From Soonwooa buanensis (GTDB lineage Bacteria > Bacteroidota > Bacteroidia > Flavobacteriales > Weeksellaceae), in the NCBI RefSeq assembly GCF_900167905.1, contig NZ_FUYZ01000003.1:186001-250000 (forward strand): DNA of 64,000 nt, in the 5' to 3' direction. Shown piece after piece: positions 56,020-63,917 of the stretch (positions within the stretch are counted from its first letter, which is position 1; each line of letters begins with the position of its first letter). Under the pieces are notes generated by a model, which saw only the letters and a list, made by a program, of their open reading frames with translations, was not told where the DNA came from and did no database searches. A program made the position numbers and the translations under genes.

Positions 56020-56778
56020 ATGTCTAAAAAATTGAATTACCGCATTGGACAGATTGTGCCAAGCTCCAATGTAACCATGGAAACCGAAATCCCCGCAATG
56101 TTCCGTGGACGCGAAAGCATTTTTCCAGAACGCTTTACATTTCATTCTGCTAGAATGCGTATGAAGCATGTTACTAAAGAAGAACTTGCGAAGATGGATG
56201 GCAATTCTGACCAATGTGCATTAGAATTATCGGATGCTCATGTTGATGTGATGGGTTATGCTTGTCTTGTTGCGATTATGTCGATGGGGAAAGGCTATCA
56301 TTGTGTTTCGCAAGAACGTCTTTACAAAAAAACAGTTGAAAATGATTATCCAACGCCAATTGTAACAAGTGCTGGCGCATTAATAGAAGGTTTGCAAACT
56401 TTAGGTGTTAAAAACATTGCAGTTGTGGCACCTTATATGAAACCGCTTACGCAAATGGTTGTCGAGTATATCGAAGATCAAGGTTTTACGGTTAAAGATT
56501 GGATTGCTTTGGAAGTTTCGGACAATTTGGAAGTTGCTGCTTTAGATCCAGAAAATCTTAAAACAATTTATAAAAAGTTAAACTTAGAAGGCGTTGAAGC
56601 GATTGTACTTTCAGCATGTGTACAAATGCCATCGTTACCTGCAGTTCAGTTTGTTGAAGACGAAGCAGGAATACCGGTTGTGACAGCCGCAATCTGTACC
56701 ACTTACAGAATGCTTAAAGAACTCGGACTCGAAGCGAAAGTACCAAATGCAGGAACTTTACTTTCAGGGAAATATTAA
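56020..56778 (+). CDS. Maleate cis-trans isomerase (NicE-like)
   Basis: 252-aa Asp/Glu-racemase-superfamily enzyme. The N-terminus IVPSSNVTMETEIPAM is characteristic, and both catalytic cysteines are present at Cys82 (GYACLVA) and Cys200 (LSACVQMPSL), the positions used by NicE of the nicotinate pathway. It turns maleate into fumarate for the TCA cycle. Its presence implies that the FAH enzyme releases free maleate or maleamate rather than fumarate. Last gene of the plus-strand operon, before a terminator. Confidence 0.9.
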   Translation: MSKKLNYRIGQIVPSSNVTMETEIPAMFRGRESIFPERFTFHSARMRMKHVTKEELAKMDGNSDQCALELSDAHVDVMGYACLVAIMSMGKGYHCVSQERLYKKTVENDYPTPIVTSAGALIEGLQTLGVKNIAVVAPYMKPLTQMVVEYIEDQGFTVKDWIALEVSDNLEVAALDPENLKTIYKKLNLEGVEAIVLSACVQMPSLPAVQFVEDEAGIPVVTAAICTTYRMLKELGLEAKVPNAGTLLSGKY

Positions 56779-56781
56779 AAT

Positions 56782-56820
56782 AAAATAAGGCTTTACTCAA
56801 AATGTAGAGCCTTATTTTAA
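56782..56820 (+). terminator. Intrinsic terminator of the plus-strand catabolic operon
   Basis: A 15-bp stem AAAATAAGGCTTTAC/GTAGAGCCTTATTTT (one G-U pair), 7-nt loop. It separates the operon from the IclR gene. Confidence 0.82.
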
Positions 56821-56847
56821 TCATAACATTATTGAAAACGAATTTCT

Positions 56848-56855
56848 TACTTTTG
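56848..56855 (+). promoter_or_regulatory. Promoter -7 element (TACTTTTG) of the IclR gene
   Basis: Full TAnnTTTG match 19 nt before the ATG at 56875 and after the terminator, so the regulator is separately transcribed. Confidence 0.55.
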
Positions 56856-56874
56856 TAGGAATTTAGAAACACAC

Positions 56875-57672
56875 ATGGAGGAAGGCAAAAAGAAACGCGG
56901 TATACAGTCTATTAATGTAGGATTCTCTATCCTAAAAGCATTAATGCAATCTCAATATCCATTACCATTAAAAGAAATTTCGGAACAAATTGGTTTGTCA
57001 CCAAGTAAAATCCACTCGTATCTTGTAAGTTTTCAGGAAGAAGAAATGGTGCAGCAAAACCCCGAAACTGGCTTTTATAGTTTGGGAACATCTTGTCTTA
57101 AATTAGGACTCGCTTATCTTGATCAATTCGATCTTACCGAATTGTGCAAACCTCACATGCGCCAATTAGCCAACGACCTTGGACACACTATTTTCTTAGG
57201 CGTTTGGGGAAATCGCGGTCCAACAATCATTTACAGATTGGATGGAACTTATAGCGAAACTTTATTCGATTTAAGAATCGGAAGCGTTTTACCAATTTTG
57301 ACTTCGGCGGTTGGTAAAAACTTTGCGGCGCATCTTCCCGAAAACCGCGTTATGCCATCACTAATCGAAGAATTAAAAAGCAACAAAGGCGAACTAAATC
57401 TTGATGAAAACCTACGCAATGTTGAAGAAATGTTAGCAACCATCAAAAAAGATGGCATCAGCCAAGGGCGTGCAGAAATGTTGTCTGATCTGACGGCGAT
57501 TTCGGTTCCTATTTTTGATTTTTCTAATAATATGATTGCAGGTTTAACGATTATGGGAAAAATTGGTGGATTGGATGATCGCATCAACGGAAGCGCCGCC
57601 AAAATGCTAAAACAAGCCGCTTTCGAAATTTCGCAAAAAAGAGGCTACAAGGTTTTGGAGCAGAATAATTGA
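56875..57672 (+). CDS. IclR-family transcriptional regulator
   Basis: 265-aa regulator with an N-terminal winged helix (LPLKEISEQIGLSPSKIHSYL, residues about 30-50, wing GFYSLG) and a C-terminal IclR effector domain (FLGVWGNRGPTIIYR, LPILTSAVGKNFAAHL, ISVPIFDFSNNMIAGLTI). IclR proteins often control aromatic-acid pathways through a pathway intermediate. Its position beside the cluster makes it the likely regulator of both divergent operons. Activator or repressor action is not evident. Confidence 0.9.
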   Translation: MEEGKKKRGIQSINVGFSILKALMQSQYPLPLKEISEQIGLSPSKIHSYLVSFQEEEMVQQNPETGFYSLGTSCLKLGLAYLDQFDLTELCKPHMRQLANDLGHTIFLGVWGNRGPTIIYRLDGTYSETLFDLRIGSVLPILTSAVGKNFAAHLPENRVMPSLIEELKSNKGELNLDENLRNVEEMLATIKKDGISQGRAEMLSDLTAISVPIFDFSNNMIAGLTIMGKIGGLDDRINGSAAKMLKQAAFEISQKRGYKVLEQNN

Positions 57673-57714
57673 TTTCAATTCCCTATCTATTATCCATAAA
57701 ATCAATAAACATAA

Positions 57715-58818
57715 ATGACTTTAGAAGAAGTATCTAATCATAATTTTTTGATACTACCAAAAACAATCCCAAATAATCAAAATTTCAGAGAGTTCCTAAA
57801 CAATCAACTTGAAGAGTATTTAAATTTGATAAAAGATATACATCCTCACGAAGTAGCTATTGTAGGGATGAAAAACAAAATTAATTTTAGGACAATATAT
57901 TCAATTCAAAAACAATTTGTTAATGGTATTAAAGAAACAATAGATTTATATTTTGATGGACAACCCGCCAATTCATACCAAAAATTTGATGAAATTCTTT
58001 CTGAAAGAATTAAAAAGTATGGAAAATTTCTAAATGAACAGGAAATAAATGCTGAAGAAAACTATTATAGGATAAGAATAAAATCTGAAAACTATCCATT
58101 AAAACCTTTTGAAATGTTTCACATCCCATTTGAATACAGAGGCAAGGTAACAACCCAAAGATATAGCATACCAGGATTCCCATCTCTTTATTTAGCAAAC
58201 AATCTTTATCTTGCATGGGAAGAACTAAATAGACCAAACCTTGAAAACTTTCAAGCAATACGTTTACAAAATAAGAAAAAATTTAAAGTATTAGATTTAA
58301 CCTCGAGTAATGTACAAGAAGGGAAGATTGATAATTTTTTTTATAAATACTTAATGACTTGGCCGTTAATAATTGCATGCTCGCTACGAGTTGCTGATTA
58401 TTCAAATATTTTTAAGCCTGAATATATAATGCCTCAAATTTTATTACAGTGGATTAGGAATTCGAAATCATTAGATGGCATTTTATACAGTTCAACGCAT
58501 TTAGATAATAAAAAAATTATTCAAGAAAATAAAATATTTAATTTAGTTCTCCCAGTTAAGGAAAACAAAGATAAAGGTTTTTGCTCCCACTTAACCTCAC
58601 TATTTGAATCTACAGAAACAATATCAAAACAATTAATGGATCTTTCCTCTGGAGGAATTGGCATAATATTCAACCCACAAGCGGATCAATTAATTAATGA
58701 AAAATTACCATCGTTAGAAATCATCAAGGGACAGTCTAATCCATACAACTTCTCTATTCTTGGAAAAATGGAAGCTAAACTTAATGGAATGAAGACTAAC
58801 AAGATACAAGTTTACTAA
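57715..58818 (+). CDS. RES-domain-like protein (possible NAD+ phosphorylase)
   Basis: 367-aa protein, visibly more AT-rich than the neighbouring genes. The first 100 or so residues are helical and unrecognised; the C-terminal part has HIPFEYRGKVTTQRYSIPG and SLYLANNLYLAWEEL, which follow the RES-domain pattern of conserved Arg, Tyr and Glu used by NAD-degrading RES toxins. No Xre-type antitoxin gene is adjacent. It could be a stress or defence effector, or an unrelated RES-fold enzyme. It has no visible role in the catabolic cluster and could have been inserted at its edge. Confidence 0.6.
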   Translation: MTLEEVSNHNFLILPKTIPNNQNFREFLNNQLEEYLNLIKDIHPHEVAIVGMKNKINFRTIYSIQKQFVNGIKETIDLYFDGQPANSYQKFDEILSERIKKYGKFLNEQEINAEENYYRIRIKSENYPLKPFEMFHIPFEYRGKVTTQRYSIPGFPSLYLANNLYLAWEELNRPNLENFQAIRLQNKKKFKVLDLTSSNVQEGKIDNFFYKYLMTWPLIIACSLRVADYSNIFKPEYIMPQILLQWIRNSKSLDGILYSSTHLDNKKIIQENKIFNLVLPVKENKDKGFCSHLTSLFESTETISKQLMDLSSGGIGIIFNPQADQLINEKLPSLEIIKGQSNPYNFSILGKMEAKLNGMKTNKIQVY

Positions 58819-58847
58819 TAAGGAATTGTGTAAACCCATTAGCAATA

Positions 58848-59669
58848 TTACTTCCCCTTCAAAACCTCCCAAGCTTCTTCGATATTATTTTGAAGCAAAT
58901 AAGATTGGGCTTTTTTATGGATTTCGGAATCGCAGGAAAATTCAGCTTCTGGAAGAACGTCAATATTTGCTAACATTCCTAAATCATTTCCTGTAAAGAC
59001 TTTACTACTTCTTATTTCGATGGGAAGTAAGTCAATTCCGATGTTTTGATTATTCGGTCGCGGAACTTTAAAAAGACTTTGTTCGTTACTTCGAGAATAC
59101 CAATCGCCGCCAAGACGCGCCACCAAATCTAATTTTAGTTGGTCAATTTTTCCATTCTCGCCAAAGCATTCATCTTTAACATGAACTTTCAGAACCTCAC
59201 AAATAACAAGATTACCTGCACCGCCATTTTCACCAAGAGGTTTAACCTCCAAAACTTCACATTCAAAATTAACAGGACATTCTGCAATCAATTTCGGCTT
59301 CACTAAATCTGCTTCCAAAGTCGTTAAATTTACTTTTTCAAACTCATTAACGTGACGACCAAAAGGCGCCGACGCCAACGAAATCTGCTGAACGATGTCA
59401 AAATTTACAACACCAACGACCACTTCCTGCGTTTCCAAAATGTTGTGAAGTGTATCTTTATTCGGATTGTCTTTTCCTTGACGCAAAGGCGAAAAAACAA
59501 GAATCGGTGGTTTTGCGCTAAACATATTAAAAAAGCTAAACGGTGACAAGTTGATATTTCCTTCCGCATCAATCGTCGACGCCAACGCAATTGGACGAGG
59601 CGCAATCACGTACTTCATAATATCTTGCATTTCGTAAGTCGAAATCTCTGTTGCCGCAAAATTTTTCAT
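58848..59669 (-). CDS. Flavin reductase-family protein (DIM6/NTAB type)
   Basis: 273-aa FMN-binding split-barrel protein. YVIAPRPIALASTIDAEGN, INLSPFSFFNMFSAKPPILV and FGRHVNEFEK are the usual family blocks. Unlike the 159-aa StyB-like reductase it has a longer C-terminal extension (from about 200). It stands alone between the RES gene and the glucosidase, convergent to the RES gene. It may supply flavin to one of the oxygenases, or be unrelated. Substrate unknown. Confidence 0.85.
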   Translation of the reverse strand: MKNFAATEISTYEMQDIMKYVIAPRPIALASTIDAEGNINLSPFSFFNMFSAKPPILVFSPLRQGKDNPNKDTLHNILETQEVVVGVVNFDIVQQISLASAPFGRHVNEFEKVNLTTLEADLVKPKLIAECPVNFECEVLEVKPLGENGGAGNLVICEVLKVHVKDECFGENGKIDQLKLDLVARLGGDWYSRSNEQSLFKVPRPNNQNIGIDLLPIEIRSSKVFTGNDLGMLANIDVLPEAEFSCDSEIHKKAQSYLLQNNIEEAWEVLKGK

Positions 59670-59781
59670 GCTATTTTTTCAATTTAGTTTGAATGCCTAA
59701 GTTCGCAATAAAAGCTTTAATACACAAAAAGCGAAGCAAGATTTTAACTGCAAAAATTCATTTAAATCTATATCGAAAGCG

Positions 59782-59812
59782 TAAAAAAAAGCCATCAAAA
59801 ATGATAGCTTTT
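59782..59812 (-). terminator. Intrinsic terminator after the glucosidase gene
   Basis: On the minus strand AAAGCTATCA pairs with TGATGGCTTT (one G-U pair) and a run of eight T follows. It lies about 107 nt past the stop at 59919. Confidence 0.6.
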
Positions 59813-59832
59813 AAACATTTAATTAAGTTTTA

Positions 59833-59884
59833 TTCTCGATACAATTTTTCTTTAGTTCATTTCGAAAAATCATACGAATTGATG
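59833..59884. repeat. Imperfect palindromic intergenic repeat (copy B)
   Basis: TTCTCGATACAATTTTT at 59833-59849 and TACGAATTGATG at 59873-59884 resemble copy A at 45910-45948. Intergenic, within the 249-bp gap 59670-59918, which also holds the terminator of the glucosidase gene and no coding sequence. Confidence 0.4.
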
Positions 59885-59918
59885 AATTTATTTTAAAACC
59901 TAGAACATTTTTATTTCA

Positions 59919-62522
59919 TTACGTTGTTAATCTTGGCTGAATAAGTTTTGCGACAGTTGCTGTCCATCCAGTTTGATGCGAGGCACCGACGCCACGACCA
60001 TTATCTCCGTGGAAATATTCATAAAACAAAATATAATCTTTAAAATTAGGATCCTGATTCATCTTTTCGTTTCCACCGTTAAAAGCACGATTTCCGTTTT
60101 CGTCTTTTAAGAAAATACTGCAAAGTCGGCGCGACAGATCTTTAGAGATTTCATCGAGATTACGTTCGATTCCGCTTCCTTTCGGATATTCGATTTTCAA
60201 ACTATCACCATAGAAAAAGTGAAAACGTTGCAAGCTTTCCACAATCAAAAAATTAATCGGAAACCAAATCGGTCCTCGCCAGTTGCTATTTCCTCCAAAC
60301 ATTCGGCTATCGCTTTCGGCAGGCGTATAATACACGACATAATCCTGTCCATCCACATTGAAACTAAATGGTGTATTCTCATAAACCTTCGACAAAGCAC
60401 GAATGCCATAATCACTCAAAAACTCAGCTTCATCGACCATTCTGTTTAAGACTTTTGTCAAACGAGTTTTACGCATAATGCTCATCAGATGTTTGTTACC
60501 TTCACCTTCAACATACCATTGCGAAACAAGTTTCGTCAAATCAGTTTTGTTGCGCAACACCCAATCCATACGTTTTTTAAAACTCGGTAGCTTCTCCAAA
60601 AGACTATGTTCGATAACCTCAACCGCGAACATTGGGATAAGCCCTATGATACTTCTTAATTTTAGGTTAACGCTATTTCCGTCTGACAACTTTAGCAAAT
60701 CATAGAAGAAACCATCTTCCTCATTCCAAAGTCCAATATTATTTTCTCCCAAATTCTCCATCGCTTCCGCAATGTATAAGAAGTGTTCAAAAAACTTAAT
60801 CGCCATATCTTCGTAGACAGGATTATAAGTCGCCAACTCCATCGCGATGCGCATCATGTTAAGCGCATACATCGCCATCCAACTCGTTCCGTCGGCTTGC
60901 TCCAAAGTTTGGCCAGCGTCCAATTCCATATTGCGGTCAAAAGCTCCAATATTATCAAGACCTAAGAAACCGCCACCAAAAATATTATTGCCATTGACGT
61001 CTTTTCGGTTAACCCACCAAGTAAAATTGAGTAGCAACTTCTGGAACACATTTTCTAAGAAAAACAAATCCGCTTTACCATTATGTTTTTCATCAATTTT
61101 AAAAACTCTGAAAGTCGCCCAAGCATGCACGGGCGGATTAACATCGCTAAAATTCCATTCGTAGGCTGGCTGTTGTCCGTTCGGATGTAGATACCATTCT
61201 TTAGTCAACAACATCAATTGATTTTTCGCAAAAGCCGCATCAATAACACTAAAACTTACACAATGGAATGCCAAATCCCAAGTCGCATACCACGGGTACT
61301 CCCACTTATCTGGCATCGAAATAATATCTTTATTATGAAGATGCTGCCAATCAACATTTCTTACAAAACCTTGTCGTTCTACAGGATGGTTAGGATCGCC
61401 TTTTAGCCATTTTCCAACATTGTAATGATAGAATTGTTTATTCCAAAGAAGTCCTGCAAATGCCTGTCGTTGCACATTTTTTTCGTCCTCGTCTTTTATG
61501 TCTTGCTGAATGCCAGCGTAGAAATCATTCGCTTCTTGAATTCGATGGTTGAACTGATCTTCAAAATCCCAAAACGCATCATCCATAATATGTGGCGACA
61601 ATCGGAATTCAAAAGTTTTATTGCCTTTCGCAGGAATCATCTCCTCACATCGGAAAGCCGCTTTTGTCCCAACTCGATTTGGATTAACAGAAGTTCCGCC
61701 ACGTAAAACATAATCGTTAATACCGTCTTTGTAAAACTTACCAGAAGTTGCTTCACCGAAAAGTTTAGGTCTATTGGTTTCATTGTCACAAAAAAGAGGT
61801 TCTACATTGCGATTTCGAGAGTACAGTTTCTTTATTGATAGACTATCGTGATGCACATCGATTTCAGCATCTTTCGAAAAACCTAGATTTGGTTTGTAAG
61901 TATTATAACCCCAAGACCAATTATTACGATACCAAAGCGTTGGCAACACCACCAAAGGCGCATCCTTGTCGCTTCGGTTATGGACATCAACTCTGACCAA
62001 AAAATCATCTTCTCCAACTTTCGCATATTCAATAAAAATATCAAAATACGCATCGTTGTCAAAAACGCCAGTATCAAAAATCTCATACTCCATTTCCTTG
62101 TTAGATCGTTGGGCATTGGTCGCCACCAAATCATCGTACGGAAAGGCATTTATCGGATATTTATACACCATTTTCATATAGCTGTGCGATGGCGTATTAT
62201 CAATATAGTAGAAAATCTCTTTAATATCTTCGCCGTGGTTACCTTGGTAATTGCTTAGCCCAAAGAAGCGCTCCTTAATCATTTTGTCATTTTTATTCCA
62301 AAACGAAAGCGCAAAACACAACATTTGCTTATCGTCAGAAACCCCTGCAATTCCTTCTTCCGCCCAACGATAAGTCCAACTTTCGGCGCGATCATGCGTT
62401 GTATAACCCCATGCATCGCCATTGCTACTATAATCTTCTCGCACATTTCCCCATTGGCGGTGGCTCACATACGGTCCCCATTTTTTCCAATTCGGATTAT
62501 TGAGTTTATCTTGTTCTGTCAT
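59919..62522 (-). CDS. Large MGH1/GH63-like glucosidase
   Basis: 867-aa (alpha/alpha)6-barrel glycoside hydrolase of the mannosyl-oligosaccharide-glucosidase-like group. Recognisable blocks: WKKWGPYVSHRQWGNVREDY at the N-terminus, WYATWDLAFHCVSFSVIDAAF, YEWNFSDVNPPVHAWA, LEQADGTSWMAMYALNMMRI and NWRGPIWFPINFLIVESL, which carry the acidic catalytic residues expected. No signal peptide, so it acts in the cytoplasm, probably on alpha-glucosides or trehalose-like compounds. A glucose-1-dehydrogenase-like SDR is next upstream, suggesting that the released glucose is oxidised. Confidence 0.86.
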   Translation of the reverse strand: MTEQDKLNNPNWKKWGPYVSHRQWGNVREDYSSNGDAWGYTTHDRAESWTYRWAEEGIAGVSDDKQMLCFALSFWNKNDKMIKERFFGLSNYQGNHGEDIKEIFYYIDNTPSHSYMKMVYKYPINAFPYDDLVATNAQRSNKEMEYEIFDTGVFDNDAYFDIFIEYAKVGEDDFLVRVDVHNRSDKDAPLVVLPTLWYRNNWSWGYNTYKPNLGFSKDAEIDVHHDSLSIKKLYSRNRNVEPLFCDNETNRPKLFGEATSGKFYKDGINDYVLRGGTSVNPNRVGTKAAFRCEEMIPAKGNKTFEFRLSPHIMDDAFWDFEDQFNHRIQEANDFYAGIQQDIKDEDEKNVQRQAFAGLLWNKQFYHYNVGKWLKGDPNHPVERQGFVRNVDWQHLHNKDIISMPDKWEYPWYATWDLAFHCVSFSVIDAAFAKNQLMLLTKEWYLHPNGQQPAYEWNFSDVNPPVHAWATFRVFKIDEKHNGKADLFFLENVFQKLLLNFTWWVNRKDVNGNNIFGGGFLGLDNIGAFDRNMELDAGQTLEQADGTSWMAMYALNMMRIAMELATYNPVYEDMAIKFFEHFLYIAEAMENLGENNIGLWNEEDGFFYDLLKLSDGNSVNLKLRSIIGLIPMFAVEVIEHSLLEKLPSFKKRMDWVLRNKTDLTKLVSQWYVEGEGNKHLMSIMRKTRLTKVLNRMVDEAEFLSDYGIRALSKVYENTPFSFNVDGQDYVVYYTPAESDSRMFGGNSNWRGPIWFPINFLIVESLQRFHFFYGDSLKIEYPKGSGIERNLDEISKDLSRRLCSIFLKDENGNRAFNGGNEKMNQDPNFKDYILFYEYFHGDNGRGVGASHQTGWTATVAKLIQPRLTT

Positions 62523-62559
62523 ATAATTTTATTTCTGAAGCTTTTCAGATTCATTTTTA

Positions 62560-62670
62560 GGAGCATCGAGATTGTTGAATTCTTAGACATCAAATCCCGC
62601 TGTCACTACTCGCTATTATATTTTTAAAAAAAATATAATGAGCTCAAACATGCCGTTCCATCGGGGCTAT
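62560..62670 (-). repeat. Interspersed intergenic repeat element (copy 2, inverted)
   Basis: Read on the minus strand it begins ATAGCCCCGATGGAACGGCA (62670) and ends ATGCTCC (62560), with an AT-rich perfect-looking hairpin around 62613-62640 and ACAGCGGGA near the 3' side. The end motifs and the order match copy 1 at 30531-30662. It fills most of the 209-bp gap between glucosidase and SDR genes. Confidence 0.65.
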
Positions 62671-62686
62671 ATTTGAAGATTTTTCA

Positions 62687-62708
62687 TTCTTTTGACTATC
62701 CAAAAGAA
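62687..62708 (-). terminator. Weak hairpin after the SDR gene
   Basis: TTCTTTTG/CAAAAGAA 8-bp stem with a 6-nt loop, 24 nt past the minus-strand stop at 62732. Low GC, so only a possible terminator. Confidence 0.3.
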
Positions 62709-62731
62709 CCAATCCAAAATACTGTTTTCTC

Positions 62732-63538
62732 TTAACCGTTATCAGCAAAACTTTCTAAACTCGACATTCCGCCATCGATGTAGATACTTGCTCCTGTAAT
62801 ATAATCTGAAAAGTCGCTTGCTAAAAATACTGCTAAATTTCCAATATCTTCTGCTTTTCCGATTCTATTATAAGGTATCAAAGTCATTAATGCATTAAAA
62901 GAAGCTTCGTTATCCCAAGCCGATTTGTTAATTGGCGTTTGGATGGCACCTGGACAGATATTGTTAATTCGGATTTTATCTTTTCCATATTCCTGAGCCA
63001 AAGTTTGCATCAACATTCTCAAAGCACCTTTACTAGAAGCGTAATTAGCATGTCCCGCCCAAGGGATACTTTCGTGGACGCTACTGATGTTTATGATTTT
63101 CCCTAACGAAATAGATTTATCATTCATCCCTCTTTTCAAAAACTCTCGAATCGCTTCACGCGCACAAAGAAACTGACCAGTAAGATTAACATCAATTACC
63201 TTTTGCCATTGTGCTAAAGTCATATCAATAAATTTTGCGTCTTGTTGTAGTCCAGCATTGTTTACAAGAATATCAACTGTTCCGTATGTATCGATCGTCT
63301 TTTGAAACATCGCTTGGACTTCATCTTCTTTACTAACGTCACATTGAACTAGCATGCCTTGTCCGCCTTTAGCAATAATATCATCAAGAATGATTTGTGC
63401 AGCTTCTTTCGAGTGCTCCGAAGAATGATTAACAATGACAATGGCGCCAGAAGCCGCTAAAGATTTTACAATTCCTTCTCCTATTCCACTGCTAGAACCA
63501 GTAACGATTGCAACTTGTCCATTTAATTTTATTTCCAT
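62732..63538 (-). CDS. SDR oxidoreductase, glucose 1-dehydrogenase-like
   Basis: 268-aa short-chain dehydrogenase. The start at 63538 (MEIKLNGQVAIVTG) is chosen; the frame extends ten codons further but into an unconserved basic stretch. Motifs: TGSSSGIGEGI for the cofactor, NNAG, catalytic Ser in INISSVHESIPWAGH, Tyr and Lys in YASSKG, then NICPGAIQTPIN. The SSVHExIPW pattern is typical of glucose 1-dehydrogenases. Its partner is the adjacent glucosidase. Upstream 63539-63757 is AT-rich and shows no gene. Confidence 0.85.
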   Translation of the reverse strand: MEIKLNGQVAIVTGSSSGIGEGIVKSLAASGAIVIVNHSSEHSKEAAQIILDDIIAKGGQGMLVQCDVSKEDEVQAMFQKTIDTYGTVDILVNNAGLQQDAKFIDMTLAQWQKVIDVNLTGQFLCAREAIREFLKRGMNDKSISLGKIINISSVHESIPWAGHANYASSKGALRMLMQTLAQEYGKDKIRINNICPGAIQTPINKSAWDNEASFNALMTLIPYNRIGKAEDIGNLAVFLASDFSDYITGASIYIDGGMSSLESFADNG

Positions 63539-63757
63539 TTTATGTTTTTTAGAATTCTTTTTTATCAAAAATCATACGAGAAAAATAAATTTCAAAAAAA
63601 ATTAAGCAAGATTAAAATAATTTAATTTTAAAAGGAAAAATCTCAAAACCCCGATAAATACTAACAATTGTTAGCTGATTATTTTAAATTATTATTGTGA
63701 AATATCATTTAATAACAATAATTTTTTCTAAAAATGGAAATATTTTAGATTATTTTA

Positions 63758-63785
63758 TTGAATTATCAAAATTTTCATATATTTG
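63758..63785 (+). promoter_or_regulatory. Promoter of the second SAM-riboswitch transcript
   Basis: TTG at 63758-63760 and TATATTTG at 63778-63785 (full -7 match), 17 bp apart, ahead of the riboswitch. Confidence 0.6.
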
Positions 63786-63811
63786 CACTACCGTTCATTC
63801 ACATATTGAAA

Positions 63812-63917
63812 ATGTTATCCAGAAAGGTTGAGGGATTAGACCCTATGAAACCTTAGCAACCCTTTGCAAAAGCCAAGAAGGTGCTACGTTCTACCAAGAT
63901 ATTTGGACAGATAACAA
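63812..63917 (+). promoter_or_regulatory. SAM-I (S-box) riboswitch, second copy
   Basis: P1 arms GTTATC (63814-63819) and GATAAC (63910-63915) enclose GGTTGAGGGA, GACCCTATGAAACC, TTAGCAACCC and AAGGTGC, the S-box core. Downstream, AAGTTCTTT near 63920 and AAAGAACTT near 63985 could pair in an expression platform. The controlled gene starts beyond 64000; a methionine or sulphur gene is expected. Confidence 0.92.
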
